From Acholoe squamosa (taxonomy: Eukaryota > Annelida > Polychaeta > Phyllodocida > Polynoidae), in assembly GCA_949317995.1 (NCBI GenBank), contig OX439036.1, forward strand, positions 106,061,669 to 106,125,668: a stretch of DNA of 64,000 nt, written 5' to 3'. The translations under genes were made by a program, and so were the position numbers. Below, in pieces: positions 42,350 to 53,757 of this stretch (position 1 is the stretch's first letter; each line of letters starts with the position of its first letter). The notes under the pieces were generated by a model that saw only the letters and a program-made list of their open reading frames with translations, ran no database searches and had not been told where the DNA came from.

Positions 42350-43990
42350 TTCCTAGTTAAAAAGGGGAGAGACCGTTTGGGGCAGCACCAGTTATACAGT
42401 GCACTCAAAAGTGCGAGCAGGGGATCTCCAAGTGCTCACCAAGAAGTGACAAGTCCCCATTTGTGCACCTCCTATGTGTCAAAGTGGTGTTATAGTGATA
42501 CCAGTTTAGAGATGAAATTAAGGGGTATCAGATAACCCCAAGAAGTTTCTGCTTAAAATAGGTTTATTACTTCCAATGTTTGACTAAACCTAGCCAACTT
42601 GTGAGATTTCCTATGTAAAAACTATAAAGGATGGGTCTTGGAAAGGTAGTTTATTTAAAGGGTCTATATAATTAGTGTATAATCACAAAGTTTAGTGTTT
42701 GTAAGCCCCTTTTAAGTTCTTCCAAGATGCATACAAGACATTGATGTCACTTTAACAAAGTATAGTCTTTAAAATATGGGTTTAGTTAGCTGCAGGTTGA
42801 TTGATTCTATTCATAGTGTGGTACAGAAAAGACTTCCATGACCAATTTTATTTAGAGTTCTTTGTAGGCCAACAAACCTCTACACTTTTACCTGTACTGT
42901 GCACTGCTTGTTGTTATTACCCACACTTCTGAAGACTAGTTAGACTGCTGGCAGACACCAAGTCCCAATACACAGATTCAGGGACAATTCACACTGTAAA
43001 CTAGTGTACCCAAAACAAATACATCCAACCTTTCACATTAAATTTTCTCAGCTTTTGAGTAACTTGAAGTCAAAATGAGAAGTAATTTAGAATACTGATT
43101 ACATAGACAGACATATATTCGGACATGGGAATTATTAGATGGAAATTAAAATCTTTTTTTCCCTTTTTTCCCCCTTTCTATCCTAGTAACTACCCTTACA
43201 GCGCTCAGGCACTGCATTGTGTCTTCTTTAAAACTATGGTCTAAATACAATTAGTGAAAAATAACTGCAGGATCACTGCAGTATCACTGTATACCACACT
43301 GTTTTACCACTTACGGACCACTTCTGGGGTACACTCCTGGTAACACACTGTTTTACCATTGGATTTTGTCCCGGGAATACTTGGTCTTTTTTTAAAAAGA
43401 TAAAAAAAACACACAACCCACCTACCTCAATTTTAGACCATTCGCTCACAACTTGACTGAGTATCGTTTCAATATTGGTAAATTGAGACTGAGATTACTA
43501 AATGCTAAAAGTTATAAAAAAAATATGCATGTAATTCTATATTTTCTTTACCATTCAATAGGTGGTACATCTTTCAGTGTACCCTGTGTGCAAATAACAA
43601 ACAAAGGTATTTTGTCTGACTTTTGAGACCAAATTAATCCAATATCCTCAGGTTTGTCATGTCCCCCAGTTTAAAAGTTCATTCTGACATCAGTCAGTAT
43701 TCAGCAGATTCCTTAGTTTAAAACATTCAGTAGAGAAGGTAAGATATGTGGTTGAGGAGTGTGTGAGTGGATATCATGTGACTGTTAATCAATTGTGCAC
43801 AGTTCAAGGATCAGTCAAGCATGCAGGCACTCTTCAAGCACACAAATCCTCATTTAGAAGCGATACACTTACACTAAACCTGGTTAGAGAATAAAAAAAG
43901 CACAACGGCAACTAAAATTTTGGGAACACACAAATACTATAGGTAGCTCTAAACTACAATGGAAGTTTTAGCTCTATTTCTTGGTGGTTG
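42350..43990. other. Interior of the inverted-repeat element, no gene recognised
   Basis: AT-rich sequence with no ORF of coding character and no motif I can assign. It lies between env remnants and the repeated block at 43998. It probably holds decayed element genes. Confidence 0.4.
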
Positions 43991-44619
43991 TTTTTTGTAC
44001 TCGTCCTTTTGACTGAGAACGTTTAAACTTTCATACATCTGTATGAACCACATGGACACCTATTATTACAACCTCTGGGTCTTTAGTAACAAGTGTTGGG
44101 CTAAAAAAAAGGCTTAACTAATAGACTTATGGCGATCAGTTACATAAATGGGGGTCTACCCTACATGTCAGTATATAGACAATCTCTGTGCTATAAATAG
44201 AAGATGAATTATATTGTGTGGTGGTATTTTGCAAAAAAAAAGTATCAAAGCCATCATTAAAATAGAACAATTGATGCATTTCAATTCATGTCACCAGGTT
44301 ACTTTTGTGTACCGGGTAACCTTTGTCTCTAAAGAGGGAAGGTTGTCACCATGCTGTAATTTTTTTCCCCTGGAGGTTCCACACTTCTGGAAAGCTGTAT
44401 TTTTATAGGTCAAATACCAGTCAGCTCCCTATGTCATAGTACCATAGACGCCCTAGTCAATTTTGACATATTTCTATAGTGGATAAAAATCACCAAAAAA
44501 GCTAAATAACTATAAAGGTACTTGGTCTTTTAAAAGATACAAAGAGAACACAACCCACCTACCTTATACTGTTTGCTCACAATTTACTCCTGCTCTGTGA
44601 TTCCCACATTTTTCTGCTT

Positions 44620-44960
44620 CTGCTGCTGTTGCTACTGCTGCTACTACTGCTGCTGCTACTTCTGCTGCACATGCACATACTCCTACTACACATACTCTGC
44701 TGGTGCTGTCGCTGCACATACTCTGCTGCTGGTGCTGTCATTGCACTTGCTACACATGCACATGGTCCTGCTACACATACTCTACTGATGCTGTCGCTGC
44801 ACTTGCTCATGCTCCTGCCTCTGTTACCCCTACTGCCGCTGGTGTTGTCATTGCACTTGCGCCTCCCAATGCACATGTATGCTCTGCTGGTGCTGTCGCT
44901 GCACTTGCTCATGCTCCTACTTCTGCTGCCCCCACTGTCGCTGATGCTGTCAAAACGTGA
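44620..44960 (+). repeat. GCT-rich tandem repeat
   Basis: An imperfect array of TGCTGC/TACTAC units at 44620-44675 passes into longer units with the core GTGCTGTCGCTGCACTTGCT (at about 44785 and 44892). All three plus frames stay open because the repeat lacks stops, so the long ORFs here are not evidence of a gene. Confidence 0.7.
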
Positions 44961-44999
44961 CCTGTCCTTCCAAAAAAATCAGGGCTCTTTATATAGTTG

Positions 45000-46190
45000 A
45001 GAGAGTGATGTAATCCCATTTTCACCTGGACCCTTCCACCCCTGGATTAAGCATATCAAAGTGGGATAACCGGTGTAAAAGCTGTGATAATGACTTTAAT
45101 GCTTTTTACATGTATAAGAGGCTTATGGTTCATTAGGAGCTTAAGGTGTTCAAAGTCTGTATACAAAAACTACAGGGGGTGATTAACAACAAGGGAAAAA
45201 TATTAATCTTGTACAATCAAAGTCAAAGTGTTTTAAAGCGGCTACATACTTAAAAATAAATGTATTTTTCATTTCCCCATTTTCTTTTATCGTAAGTGTG
45301 GTGGTTAAATCCTATTTTGGATTTGTGAGCTCTAACCTTGCTAATTCCAAAAAATACAAATGTTTCAAAATAAAAAATGCTTCCAGCGTTTTATCAATGT
45401 TAACACACACCTAATTAGACCAGCTCAGTAGCTCCATCTGTTATTAAAAATTAGCCTGGTATTCTAGGGGTTAAAATTGGTCTACATTGGAAACCTAACT
45501 ACTCAGCTCTACCCATAAAATTGTCTGAAATAAATATTAAAGAAGGTTATTCCAACATTTATTGCAGCTTTAATTAGATTACTCACTACCAAAGGTATGG
45601 GGCTACCTGGGGTGTACAACAAAAATGGCGGACACGTGCCCTGGCACCTCCCCGCCTACCTTTGTATGTGGTTCCCTTTGTACGTACCTACTTTTGTGAC
45701 TACAAACGTGCACGTATAGTAAGCAGATTTAGTATAACAGATCAGTTAATAAGTTAATCCCTCTTTTACTCCTCCTTTTGTCGTCAACCTAAAGTGTAGG
45801 TTACCATTCTATGTCTATGAATGGAAAAAATTACACTCTTTGATGATGTAATAACTTTTCTTTCAAAAGCCTCCTACAGTTAATGGAGGGGTGTCTATGA
45901 AATCAAGGCTTAAAGTCTTTTATCTTTTCCCTCTGGGACCAACCACACTTAATGATCTAAGGATCCATACCTTCATCAAAACAATACGGGGAAATCAAAA
46001 ACAAACAGATAGCCTACCAGGCGAAGGTCTCTGTAAAATGGATTAAATCTCTTTTAAGTCTTTGATCAACTTAAAACCTCAGTTAAGAGGCTTACCTCTT
46101 GGACGGGTGTATAAGGAAAAATAAAATTTTGTTCCCTCACACTTCATTTGACACTTTAATCATGAAAACACCAACAACTCTACAGACTAT
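45000..46190. other. Right interior of the inverted-repeat element
   Basis: No supported ORF. AT-rich, with no repeat I can assign before the right terminal repeat. Confidence 0.4.
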
Positions 46191-46195
46191 GTTTT

Positions 46196-46886
46196 CTGGA
46201 AAGGGTAATTTTCAAACCTGCGACATCCTCTCCATTATCATCCTTTTAATATAAAAAAATTTTACAGCCAGTAAAACACACTTAGTAAAACACACCCAGT
46301 AAAAACACACACCCTGTTTCAAAAGAAACAGGGGTGTTTTTTTTTGTTTTTTTTAAGGCAAGCTTTTAGCTTGCTCAAACTAAATAAAGGCCCCCCAATT
46401 TTTTTAAGGCAAGCTTTTAGCTTACTCAAACTAAATACCCCAAATTTTATTTTTTAGGCAAGTTTTTTTTATAGAAAAAAACAATAACTTAGTAAACAAA
46501 TCAATAAAAGTATATCAATTCACATTAAAATCTATCAACACTTAAATATTTTTTCTCAAAAAAAGAACTCAAACCTAAGTAATCAAGGAGGGTGGTCTAT
46601 TATGCAAATGAGGTCACATGACCACATAAGTAGGTCAGGTCACATGACCACCTAACTAGGTCACATGGTCATGTGGTCACCTAACTAGGTCATATGGTGA
46701 TCACGTGGTCACCTAACTAGGTCACATGCTGATCACGTGATCACTTAAGTAGGTCAGTAGGTCACGTGGAGGTCACTTGACCAAATGGAGCCCTCTGATT
46801 GGCTGCAGGTTGATTGAGTAAAAAACAGGACTTAACTATAGTCCCGTTCTTATACACACTATACTACTAATATGTCACAGTAATTT
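46196..46886 (-). repeat. Right terminal inverted repeat
   Basis: About 690 bp, the inverted counterpart of 37212-37803. It has the same GGTCACATG...AGGTCAC array and the AGGCAAGCTTTTAGCTTGCT palindromes, plus a perfect octamer (ATGCAAAT, 46602-46609). The TATA position is mutated here. Arms differ by several small indels, so they are not freshly copied. Confidence 0.85.
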
Positions 46887-47740
46887 TCCAAAACGAGCCC
46901 CTTGGTTGGGGGCAAAACCCAATAACCCTCCATAAATTATATGGGCAATTCAAGTACTCAGTGTGATACGTCCTTCTACCATTATACCCCCCGATCCACC
47001 CCCCTATCCACCCCCCCATATGAACGTACATACTTATATAATAACCTGCCTCCCAAAAAAAAAAAAAAAATCAGAAAATGCAATATATATTCTTTTATTG
47101 TACTTTATATATCATGGCCGATTAAGCATGGAGAATGTAATGGATTTTAACTACCACTCTTTAGGACCTTTCCCCACTCCATGCTTCCTTGCTAGAAATT
47201 GTGATCTTTGCTGAACTTGCATTTTTACTATTTCTATACCCTCCCTGTGTGCATTTGTATATTAATAGGCCTATGAATTACTATGATATAGTTAGGCACT
47301 GACCTATCTGCTGTGTGCGGTTCTGCCCTGTGGAGTCGTGAAAGCTGTGATGATGCACAGCTATAACCTCACTTGTCTTTCAAAATTGATTTTGAAGCTA
47401 CTGATAGGAGTAGCTGGACAACCAATGTACTATTTTAAAGGGCTTGATGGGATCTATCGGATGCATATTTTCAATTTAAGATCAAGTACAGAGAACAAAA
47501 CCATTCTCCACACTTACCTTGAACCAAAACTTTAAAAGCATATCATGATATGAATATGGCATAGCACATAAAAAAGAATTGTTTGCATGCATTCTCTGGT
47601 TAAAAATGGTCTAGAAAATGTTTAGATTTTTTATTTCTATAGGGCGCCCAGATGTTTGACAGACAGCCCTAAAATTATGACATGTGCTTCACTCAAAGAT
47701 TTGATCCAGCTTCCATTGTTTGGGAGTTTTCCAATACTCA
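46887..47740. other. Intergenic stretch
   Basis: Contains a run of A (47056-47070) and no supported gene. The short ORFs have no motifs. Confidence 0.45.
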
Positions 47741-47744
47741 ATGC

Positions 47745-48205
47745 AGTCTATCTGTTGTGCAATTGATAGGGATGATAAAAAGAAGGGGATTTGCTTTTTG
47801 AAGGAAGTCTTTATGTTAATTTAAAGGGAAATTATGACCAGTCAAAGCTCTCAGAAAGTACCCCACAATTCCTCCGCTATTCTTGATGACTGCTAAAATG
47901 GGAGGAAAATTTGAATCCAAATAAACAATTTTGAATTAGTGTACTAAGATAATATGCATCAATATCCTTAATATTAGGCATAATCTTGCATCTCACAAAA
48001 GAAAATCATCAAAAATAGTGATATAAGTGAACTACATTCTCCTGTATTCAACTGGCTTGCTCACAATGGCAGAATTATGGGTTCGATTTGGCATCTTTAA
48101 CTGGTCATAATTCCCCTTTAAATTAACATAAAGACTTCATTTAAAAGGCAAATCCACTTCTTTTTATCAGATCTTTCCATTGCTTAATAGATAAAATCCA
48201 AAGAA
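47745..48205. repeat. MITE with about 75-bp terminal inverted repeats
   Basis: The left arm (about 47772-47845, with GTCTTTATGTTAATTTAAAG) is matched in inverted orientation by 48098-48175. Outer parts (GCAATTGATAGG against GCAATGGAAAGA) extend the arms with lower identity. There is no coding content. Confidence 0.65.
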
Positions 48206-48209
48206 TAAA

Positions 48210-49230
48210 GTTTTGAAAAATAGGTGAGTGCCTAATATAGTATGAATTTGGCTTGACCCCACCCACCCCCACTACCACCTCATCATAGTATGTACAAGGG
48301 TACATAATTAATGGAAGCCCCCCCCCCCCAGCCTTTCTGAGGCAGACAATCTAACCTCAGTTCGAATTCTCAGGCTATCTCAGCCAATCCGGTACAATCC
48401 GAGTAGATCTATGACAGGCAGACTCTGACTGGCGTGTTGCCTACGCGGCCCCAGTATGGGGCGGTGGTGCCGCTTTGGTTACTCAGTGTTCTTTTTTAGA
48501 AATCTGGACATGACAGTGACAAATTGTTAGATAAATATCTTGAGTAATACATCAGTATTCAACTTGGTAAATCCTAAAACTTAACTCTAACTTAAAGATA
48601 TCGGCGGTTTTGTGTGCCCACATACGAGCAGTTAGCTCAGTGTAAACATATCCGCCATCTTGGCTGGTCACATGATCACTTCTTATGCTCCAGCACCGGT
48701 CACGTGAGAGATGGTGAGTCATCACATCACAAGACAGCCTCGAGCCAGTCTGAGACTGAAGCATCTGAGCCCGAGACTGATCACAAGACTGCATCACAAA
48801 ACCTTGAAAGTTGCTCTGTACCCAGGGCTCTGTACAACCAGAGGAGACTACTATAAAGTAATATCCACAAGAACCCCCTGGGAGAAACCGCAACAACAGG
48901 CCACAAAATGTATCTCACAGACAAGGAAGAGTACAACACCAATAGGCTAACAACATAAGCAATTACAATTTACAATTTAGTTTATTCACATCCTCGTTAG
49001 AGCTAAAGGAAAGGAAACAAGAGAATAAATCAGCTCTAGCCGACAGTTACAATGGCTTCACTGAACTCTAGCTATCCAACTTATATTTATCATGGCAGGT
49101 GACTAGGCGATGAAAACAGTTACATTATGCTATGGGCTATTATTGCGTAGACTTTTTTCTTCTTGCTCTTTTTTTATTGTTCTTTTTTGCTGGGGCCATC
49201 CCCTTTGTGGGTTCGAATTTTTCCATGATG
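48210..49230. other. Intergenic stretch
   Basis: No gene supported. ORFs near 48552-48950 lack motifs. A short C-run lies near 48320. Confidence 0.4.
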
Positions 49231-49231
49231 A

Positions 49232-49592
49232 TTACACAAAATTTGGATAAGTGTGTAAGAACAATGGGATTTTTGTTATTAAAAAGATCCACCATAGCCA
49301 CCATACCTGGATGGGGTGGTATGTAATTGGCAAGAAGTAATGCTCACTTAGTGTCAAAAACTGGACAATGAAAAATATAATGAAATTCGTCCCCAATGTC
49401 ATTACTCTTACATAGGGGGCACTTTCTTTGGGAATACTCAATACCAGTGTATCTCCCATTTACCATTGGGAGATGGTGATTCCCACACTGAAATCTACAC
49501 AAGGGGCCTGAGTATTTTTTGTTAAGGCTTAGCAGATATGGTTCAAGATTGAGCTCAGTTTTGAAGCAGGTAAGGACATTGCCGGGGGACAT
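49232..49592 (-). pseudogene. LINE ORF2 C-terminal fragment
   Basis: On the minus strand the Cys/His end of a LINE ORF2 is encoded: CRFQCGNHHLP, KCPLCKS, then GDEFHYIFHCPVF. The frame stops at 49344 and continues in another frame to about 49232. Only the 3' end is present, consistent with a 5'-truncated insertion. Confidence 0.7.
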
Positions 49593-49619
49593 TGTCGCTG
49601 ACTTCTAAAATGCAGGGAC

Positions 49620-49897
49620 AAACATACATCAAATCAAGGTAGAGCAACTCAAGGTTGGAGAAGAAATCATGGTCACAGACCTCAAGGCCAAAGAGCCAGA
49701 TCAAATCAGGTTCAAACAACCCAAGGTCAAAAACCAAGGTCAAATCAAGGTCAGAGAGCAATTTCAAATCAGGGTCAAGGATTCCAAAACCAAAAACGAA
49801 GGAATCCCTTCAATACGCTCCCCCAAAAGTATGAGGAGCTTGTTAATGAACCATCCCTACCACCTTACACTCCAACTGATGTAAATGATATCTAATT
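49620..49897 (+). pseudogene. 3' fragment of a paralogue of the PPxY membrane gene
   Basis: DNA here closely follows 61550-61760, the cytoplasmic tail of the intact gene: repeated AATCAAGGTC, then a KYEELV-type stretch and CCTTACACTCC, ending in a TAA-type stop near 49892. One Pro of the first PPxY is replaced (CCCCAAAAG in place of CCTCCAAAA), and the frame is broken upstream. The TM and ectodomain parts are absent. It could be a duplicated last part of a gene or a retrocopy fragment. Confidence 0.7.
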
Positions 49898-49899
49898 TT

Positions 49900-50880
49900 T
49901 ACATTCTGAAATTTCTATTTCTACAGGTTAAGCTTTTTCACATAAAACATACCAAAAAATGTTTGAATAAATGTTTCTGACACATATCAATTTTAAAACA
50001 TTTTTGGCAGTGGGGAAAACGGGTTTACAAACATTTATTCTTGGCCAAACCCTTTCCAAAGGGTCCAACATATATACATTTTATACATTTATTTCTAATT
50101 GTGACTATTTTCATCTTAATTCATTGTCAGGGTTCCCAACAAAAGGGACAAATGCAGAAGTGGCGATGTTTAGTTCTAAATGCAATATTTACTAGTTTTA
50201 CATGAAAAGTATACTTTGCTCTTGTAAGAAAACCCATGTACATGCGTATCTATATCTTCTAGAGGAGGAGCATATCTATAATCTGAACATTGACAGTAAT
50301 AAATCGATGTTGTTTGAACTTATATGTTAATGGTGTAGTTTTTATTTAGCATCGTTTCAACAATATGATTATGTAAGTAGATTCATGTATTGGTCCTTAT
50401 GTTATGCTCTAAGCCATGGGGTGGTGCTTTTTTAACTTTTATACACTGTAAAACTGAACCAGGGATCCTTGTCAAAGTAAACAATGAATCAGTGTAATTA
50501 TACAGCAAGTGAACCAGTGTAATTCTCACAAGAAGCCCCAGGTGGCAGAACGGTGGTACAAGGAATCTCTGTGAAAATTACAAAGGTCACTGGCAACTTT
50601 GGCATTCCATCCTTAGCTTTTTTTTTTTACAGTGTACAGTAAATGACATCATGTTTTGAATTTGTTCCCTCTGCAAGGCAATTCGTAAAAACCGACGACC
50701 AGTATACCTGGTATGGTCGTCGTTTTTTTGTTTTTTTTTATAAATCGCCCTCCTGATGTAAGGCACACCCATAGTATACTCTAAATTGGGAGATATAGGG
50801 CTCAACTGGGACTTACTTTAACGAAGTTTGCTACTAATAATGTAATTTTATCTAACCTATAACTATAGTACATAAGGTCA
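49900..50880. other. Intergenic stretch with one short hairpin
   Basis: No gene supported. A perfect-looking hairpin (CGACGACCAGTATAC / GGTCGTCG) lies at about 50690-50722, followed by a T-run. Confidence 0.45.
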
Positions 50881-50942
50881 CCTCGGCACCAGGAGGCTGT
50901 TGCTCATATGTTTAAGAGAGCACTACCCTGTCATGTAAAAAG

Positions 50943-51490
50943 GTTACGCTCTGCTTCAAAATCAACTTATACTCACGACATTAGACTGAAAGGCCAACTG
51001 CCTTGTTTAAAAATAGTGTGCATTACACAAGCAGGTACCTTACTGTGTGACTCTCTTCTAAGTGCTTATGTTTTTACATCACCTTCATTGAAAGGTACTT
51101 GTATGTACCTGACTGACAAAAAAAGAGATTGCTGCAGGCGAGGCACTTCATACATAAAACTACCTTTTCCCCAATGTACAACACCCTCCAGATTCTGCAA
51201 GGCACAGCCGCACCTTATAATGTACAGTATTAGGGTAACAGGAGGATATTGCTCTTATGGGAAAAGGTAGTTTTGCCTGAGAACTGCCTCACCTGCAGCA
51301 GTACCTATCTTTGTAGACCTAACTTTTTTTTTGTGTTGCACACAAGTGGTCAACACAAGAGTACTTGAAAGAGTGTGTGACAAAAGTAGGTATCTCATAG
51401 TGCAGCACACACTACTTTTAAGCAAGGCAGCTGCCTTTTCAGACTTCTTGTTTTAAGAAGTTGAATGATGAAGCAGAGTTTAACTTCTTT
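50943..51490. repeat. Large imperfect inverted repeat (fold-back)
   Basis: The arms pair over their length. CTCTGCTTCAAAATCAACTT near 50951 pairs with AAGTTGAATGATGAAGCAGA near 51458. The CAACTGCCTTG...GTGTGCATTACA block near 50996 pairs with 51395-51435. The inner AGGCACTTC...ACTACCTTTTCCC block near 51140 pairs with 51258-51300. It is a MITE-like fold-back of about 550 bp with no coding potential. Confidence 0.65.
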
Positions 51491-52107
51491 GGAAAAGAGG
51501 GCACCTACTCCCAGCTCTATTTAGCATATATAAGCAACACCCCAGGTTTAATGATAAATTTCCCGTGATTTGTAATCACCCCCTATCTGCTATGTAAACT
51601 CTAATATATTTATCATGTGATATGCATTGATTCTGGAACTTATGATAACATGACTTGTGGTAGCCTTATCTTGTCATATGCTCAATAATCATCACTGTCA
51701 ATACTGACCACATGATGTTTATATAACACAGGGACATACATGTGTGCTACTAGTTGTTGCTGTTGGATGGAAAACTAAAGGTAGGTTTATAATGGCTATT
51801 AGCTTTTATATATTTTATTTTAGTACTTGCATAAACCCACATATCGTCCCCTCAGTGGAACAAGGTTGCAGCTGCATTTTTCAAGTTTTGCAGGAGGGGC
51901 AAACGAATTGTTACAGTTACTATAGCACCAGGTGGACACAACCTTATTGCACTGGGGCATGTAGGCACACATATCATAGACAGAGTTGTCAGTTACAACT
52001 TTGTTGCACTGAGGCGACGATATACGCCATGGCCTGTAAACTATTTGAGTGGTTAGTTGCAGCTCATGAGATCAGCCAGAGGTTTGGATGCAGCATATAA
52101 CTTATAA

Positions 52108-53337
52108 GGGGCTGTGTACAAATGACGTCATGCATTTTTGGACCATTTTTGACCCCCCTCCCCCCTTGTCATGTTTCGTCATACAACACTTGACCCCCCC
52201 TCAGCATGACGTCATGCAGAGAGATACCCCCCCCAAAATGTGCATGAATAGTGAAGGCCTATAGGCTATAAACAAATTAAAATGGTTCAAAGGGACATAT
52301 AGTGGGTGTGAATTGACAATAAGGATAACATGCATGCAAAGTGAAAAAAGAACTAGCACTGATCAACAAATGAACAGAGAAACATGCCAAACACTGTCAG
52401 CTTATATAATGTATGGGTCCCTATATGCAGGATGTACCATTTCCGTGCCTTGTAGTTGTAGGGGCTCATGGAGCGTTATATATAGTGTTAGCTCCCTTTT
52501 CAAGAGGGTGGGTCGATCGGTGCGGTTACCACCGGTAGGACCAGAGGTCACTTCGATCTCTGGCCGCTATGTGCCCGTTGCACTAACCCAAGCTAACTTG
52601 TCTGGTTTTACTTGATATTGACATATCTCGAATTAAACCGAAGTTATATAAGAACTCAAACCATTACATAGTTATACACGGAGTACTATGGTAGTGATCA
52701 TACACAAGTATTTCCTGTCACAAAAGGGCTTAAAAACTGTCTAGATCAATAGTCCAATACAGTTAATAGTCTGCCTTCTTTACAGTGAAAGTTGTACACT
52801 GGTCAGCGAAGAGAAAATCAAGAACAGTTATTATTAATGATCATATAGTTCAAGAGCTTGAATGTATTGATATATTGATTGTATTGATTTAATCTGTAAC
52901 TTGAACCATATACAAGTGTACTAGAAATAGGTTTCAGGGAGAACACTCTGAACTTAGTGAGTGGCCTAATAGAAAAAAAAAACTCAGAAAGCATCACAAA
53001 TTCTCAGGAGACCATCGATTGCAATCATAGTTCCAATTTGTGATCTTACAAAGCAATCGAGTCACCTCAGCATTTTACTCTAGAATCTGCAAATAAGTTG
53101 AGTCCGTTAGAGTTCCATTCAGACAAAGATGTGGAGAGTAAGTTCGGGGGAGGTCCCACCTTTAAAAATCTTTTTACAAAAGTTTTTGTTCTTGCCAAAA
53201 CCAAAGCATATTGTGATTTCTTGATGACATGATGTCATGCAGCCCATGACCCCCCCTCCCCCCCTTGTCATGCTTGGTCATGGCAAGTGGGACCCCCCTC
53301 CCCCCCCTCCTGCATGACATCATTTGTACACAGCCCC
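52108..53337. mobile_element. PIF/Harbinger-like MITE, TAA target duplication
   Basis: The left end GGGGCTGTGTACAAATGACG (52108) and right end (complement, ending 53337) form TIRs of about 28 bp. They continue into G/C-run blocks (GACCCCCCTCCCCCC) on both sides. TAA flanks both ends (52105-52107 and 53338-53340), the 3-bp TWA duplication usual for PIF/Harbinger. The interior of about 1 kb has no transposase. Confidence 0.8.
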
Positions 53338-53757
53338 TAAGCAGAGTTTCTAGACTATTTAACAGTTGTAACCTATCAGACCTATGCCTCCTGAATAAGT
53401 GTATATACATAGCTGATTTATCAGTTTTATATTAGGGCCGACACATCCACCTCCTCGGGGGAGGCTCTACCCTTATCATCACAACAAGCTGGCCTATAAG
53501 GTCGTGTGTCCACAGGGCAAGAGAATTTGTAACAACGAAATCCGCCACATTTCTTGTCCCCATTTCGAACAATGATATCTAACATCTTTGGTTTTTGTCA
53601 TAGGGAATGGACTGAAAAAGTGGTTTTGTTGTCAGAAATCTTTTTGGTACCAATTCTATGATGAGTCTATGATGAAGTTTGATTACAATTGTGAAAGTCT
53701 CAATTCAGGCTGTATTTAGGCAAACACTCTTAGCGAAACAATATGACAAAACCTCTG
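53338..53757. other. Intergenic stretch between two MITEs
   Basis: No supported gene or repeat. Confidence 0.4.

Larger units (their letters stand above)
37212..46886. mobile_element. 9.7-kb element with long terminal inverted repeats carrying a decayed env module
   Basis: The ends are long inverted repeats: AAATTACTGTGACATATTAG at 37212 and its complement ending at 46886. Between them are decayed homologues of the TM ORF and env genes of the 18.8-kb element, in the same order and orientation, plus a plus-strand TATA/ATG at the equivalent site. No gag, pol, integrase or transposase is recognisable. The long TIRs recall Polinton-like or other large DNA elements, but no diagnostic gene is seen. 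TTTTC-like bases at both edges could be a short target duplication but cannot be resolved. Confidence 0.75.

Noticed and set aside
44577..45000. Overlapping long ORFs on both strands (Leu/His-rich, Ala-rich, Ser/Cys-rich)
   Set aside because: All arise from a GCT-rich tandem repeat that lacks stop codons. No start context, splice sites or conservation.
37212..46886. Polinton/Maverick assignment for the long-TIR element
   Set aside because: No protein-primed polymerase, integrase, ATPase or capsid motif was seen, and the length is short for a Polinton. Left as unassigned.
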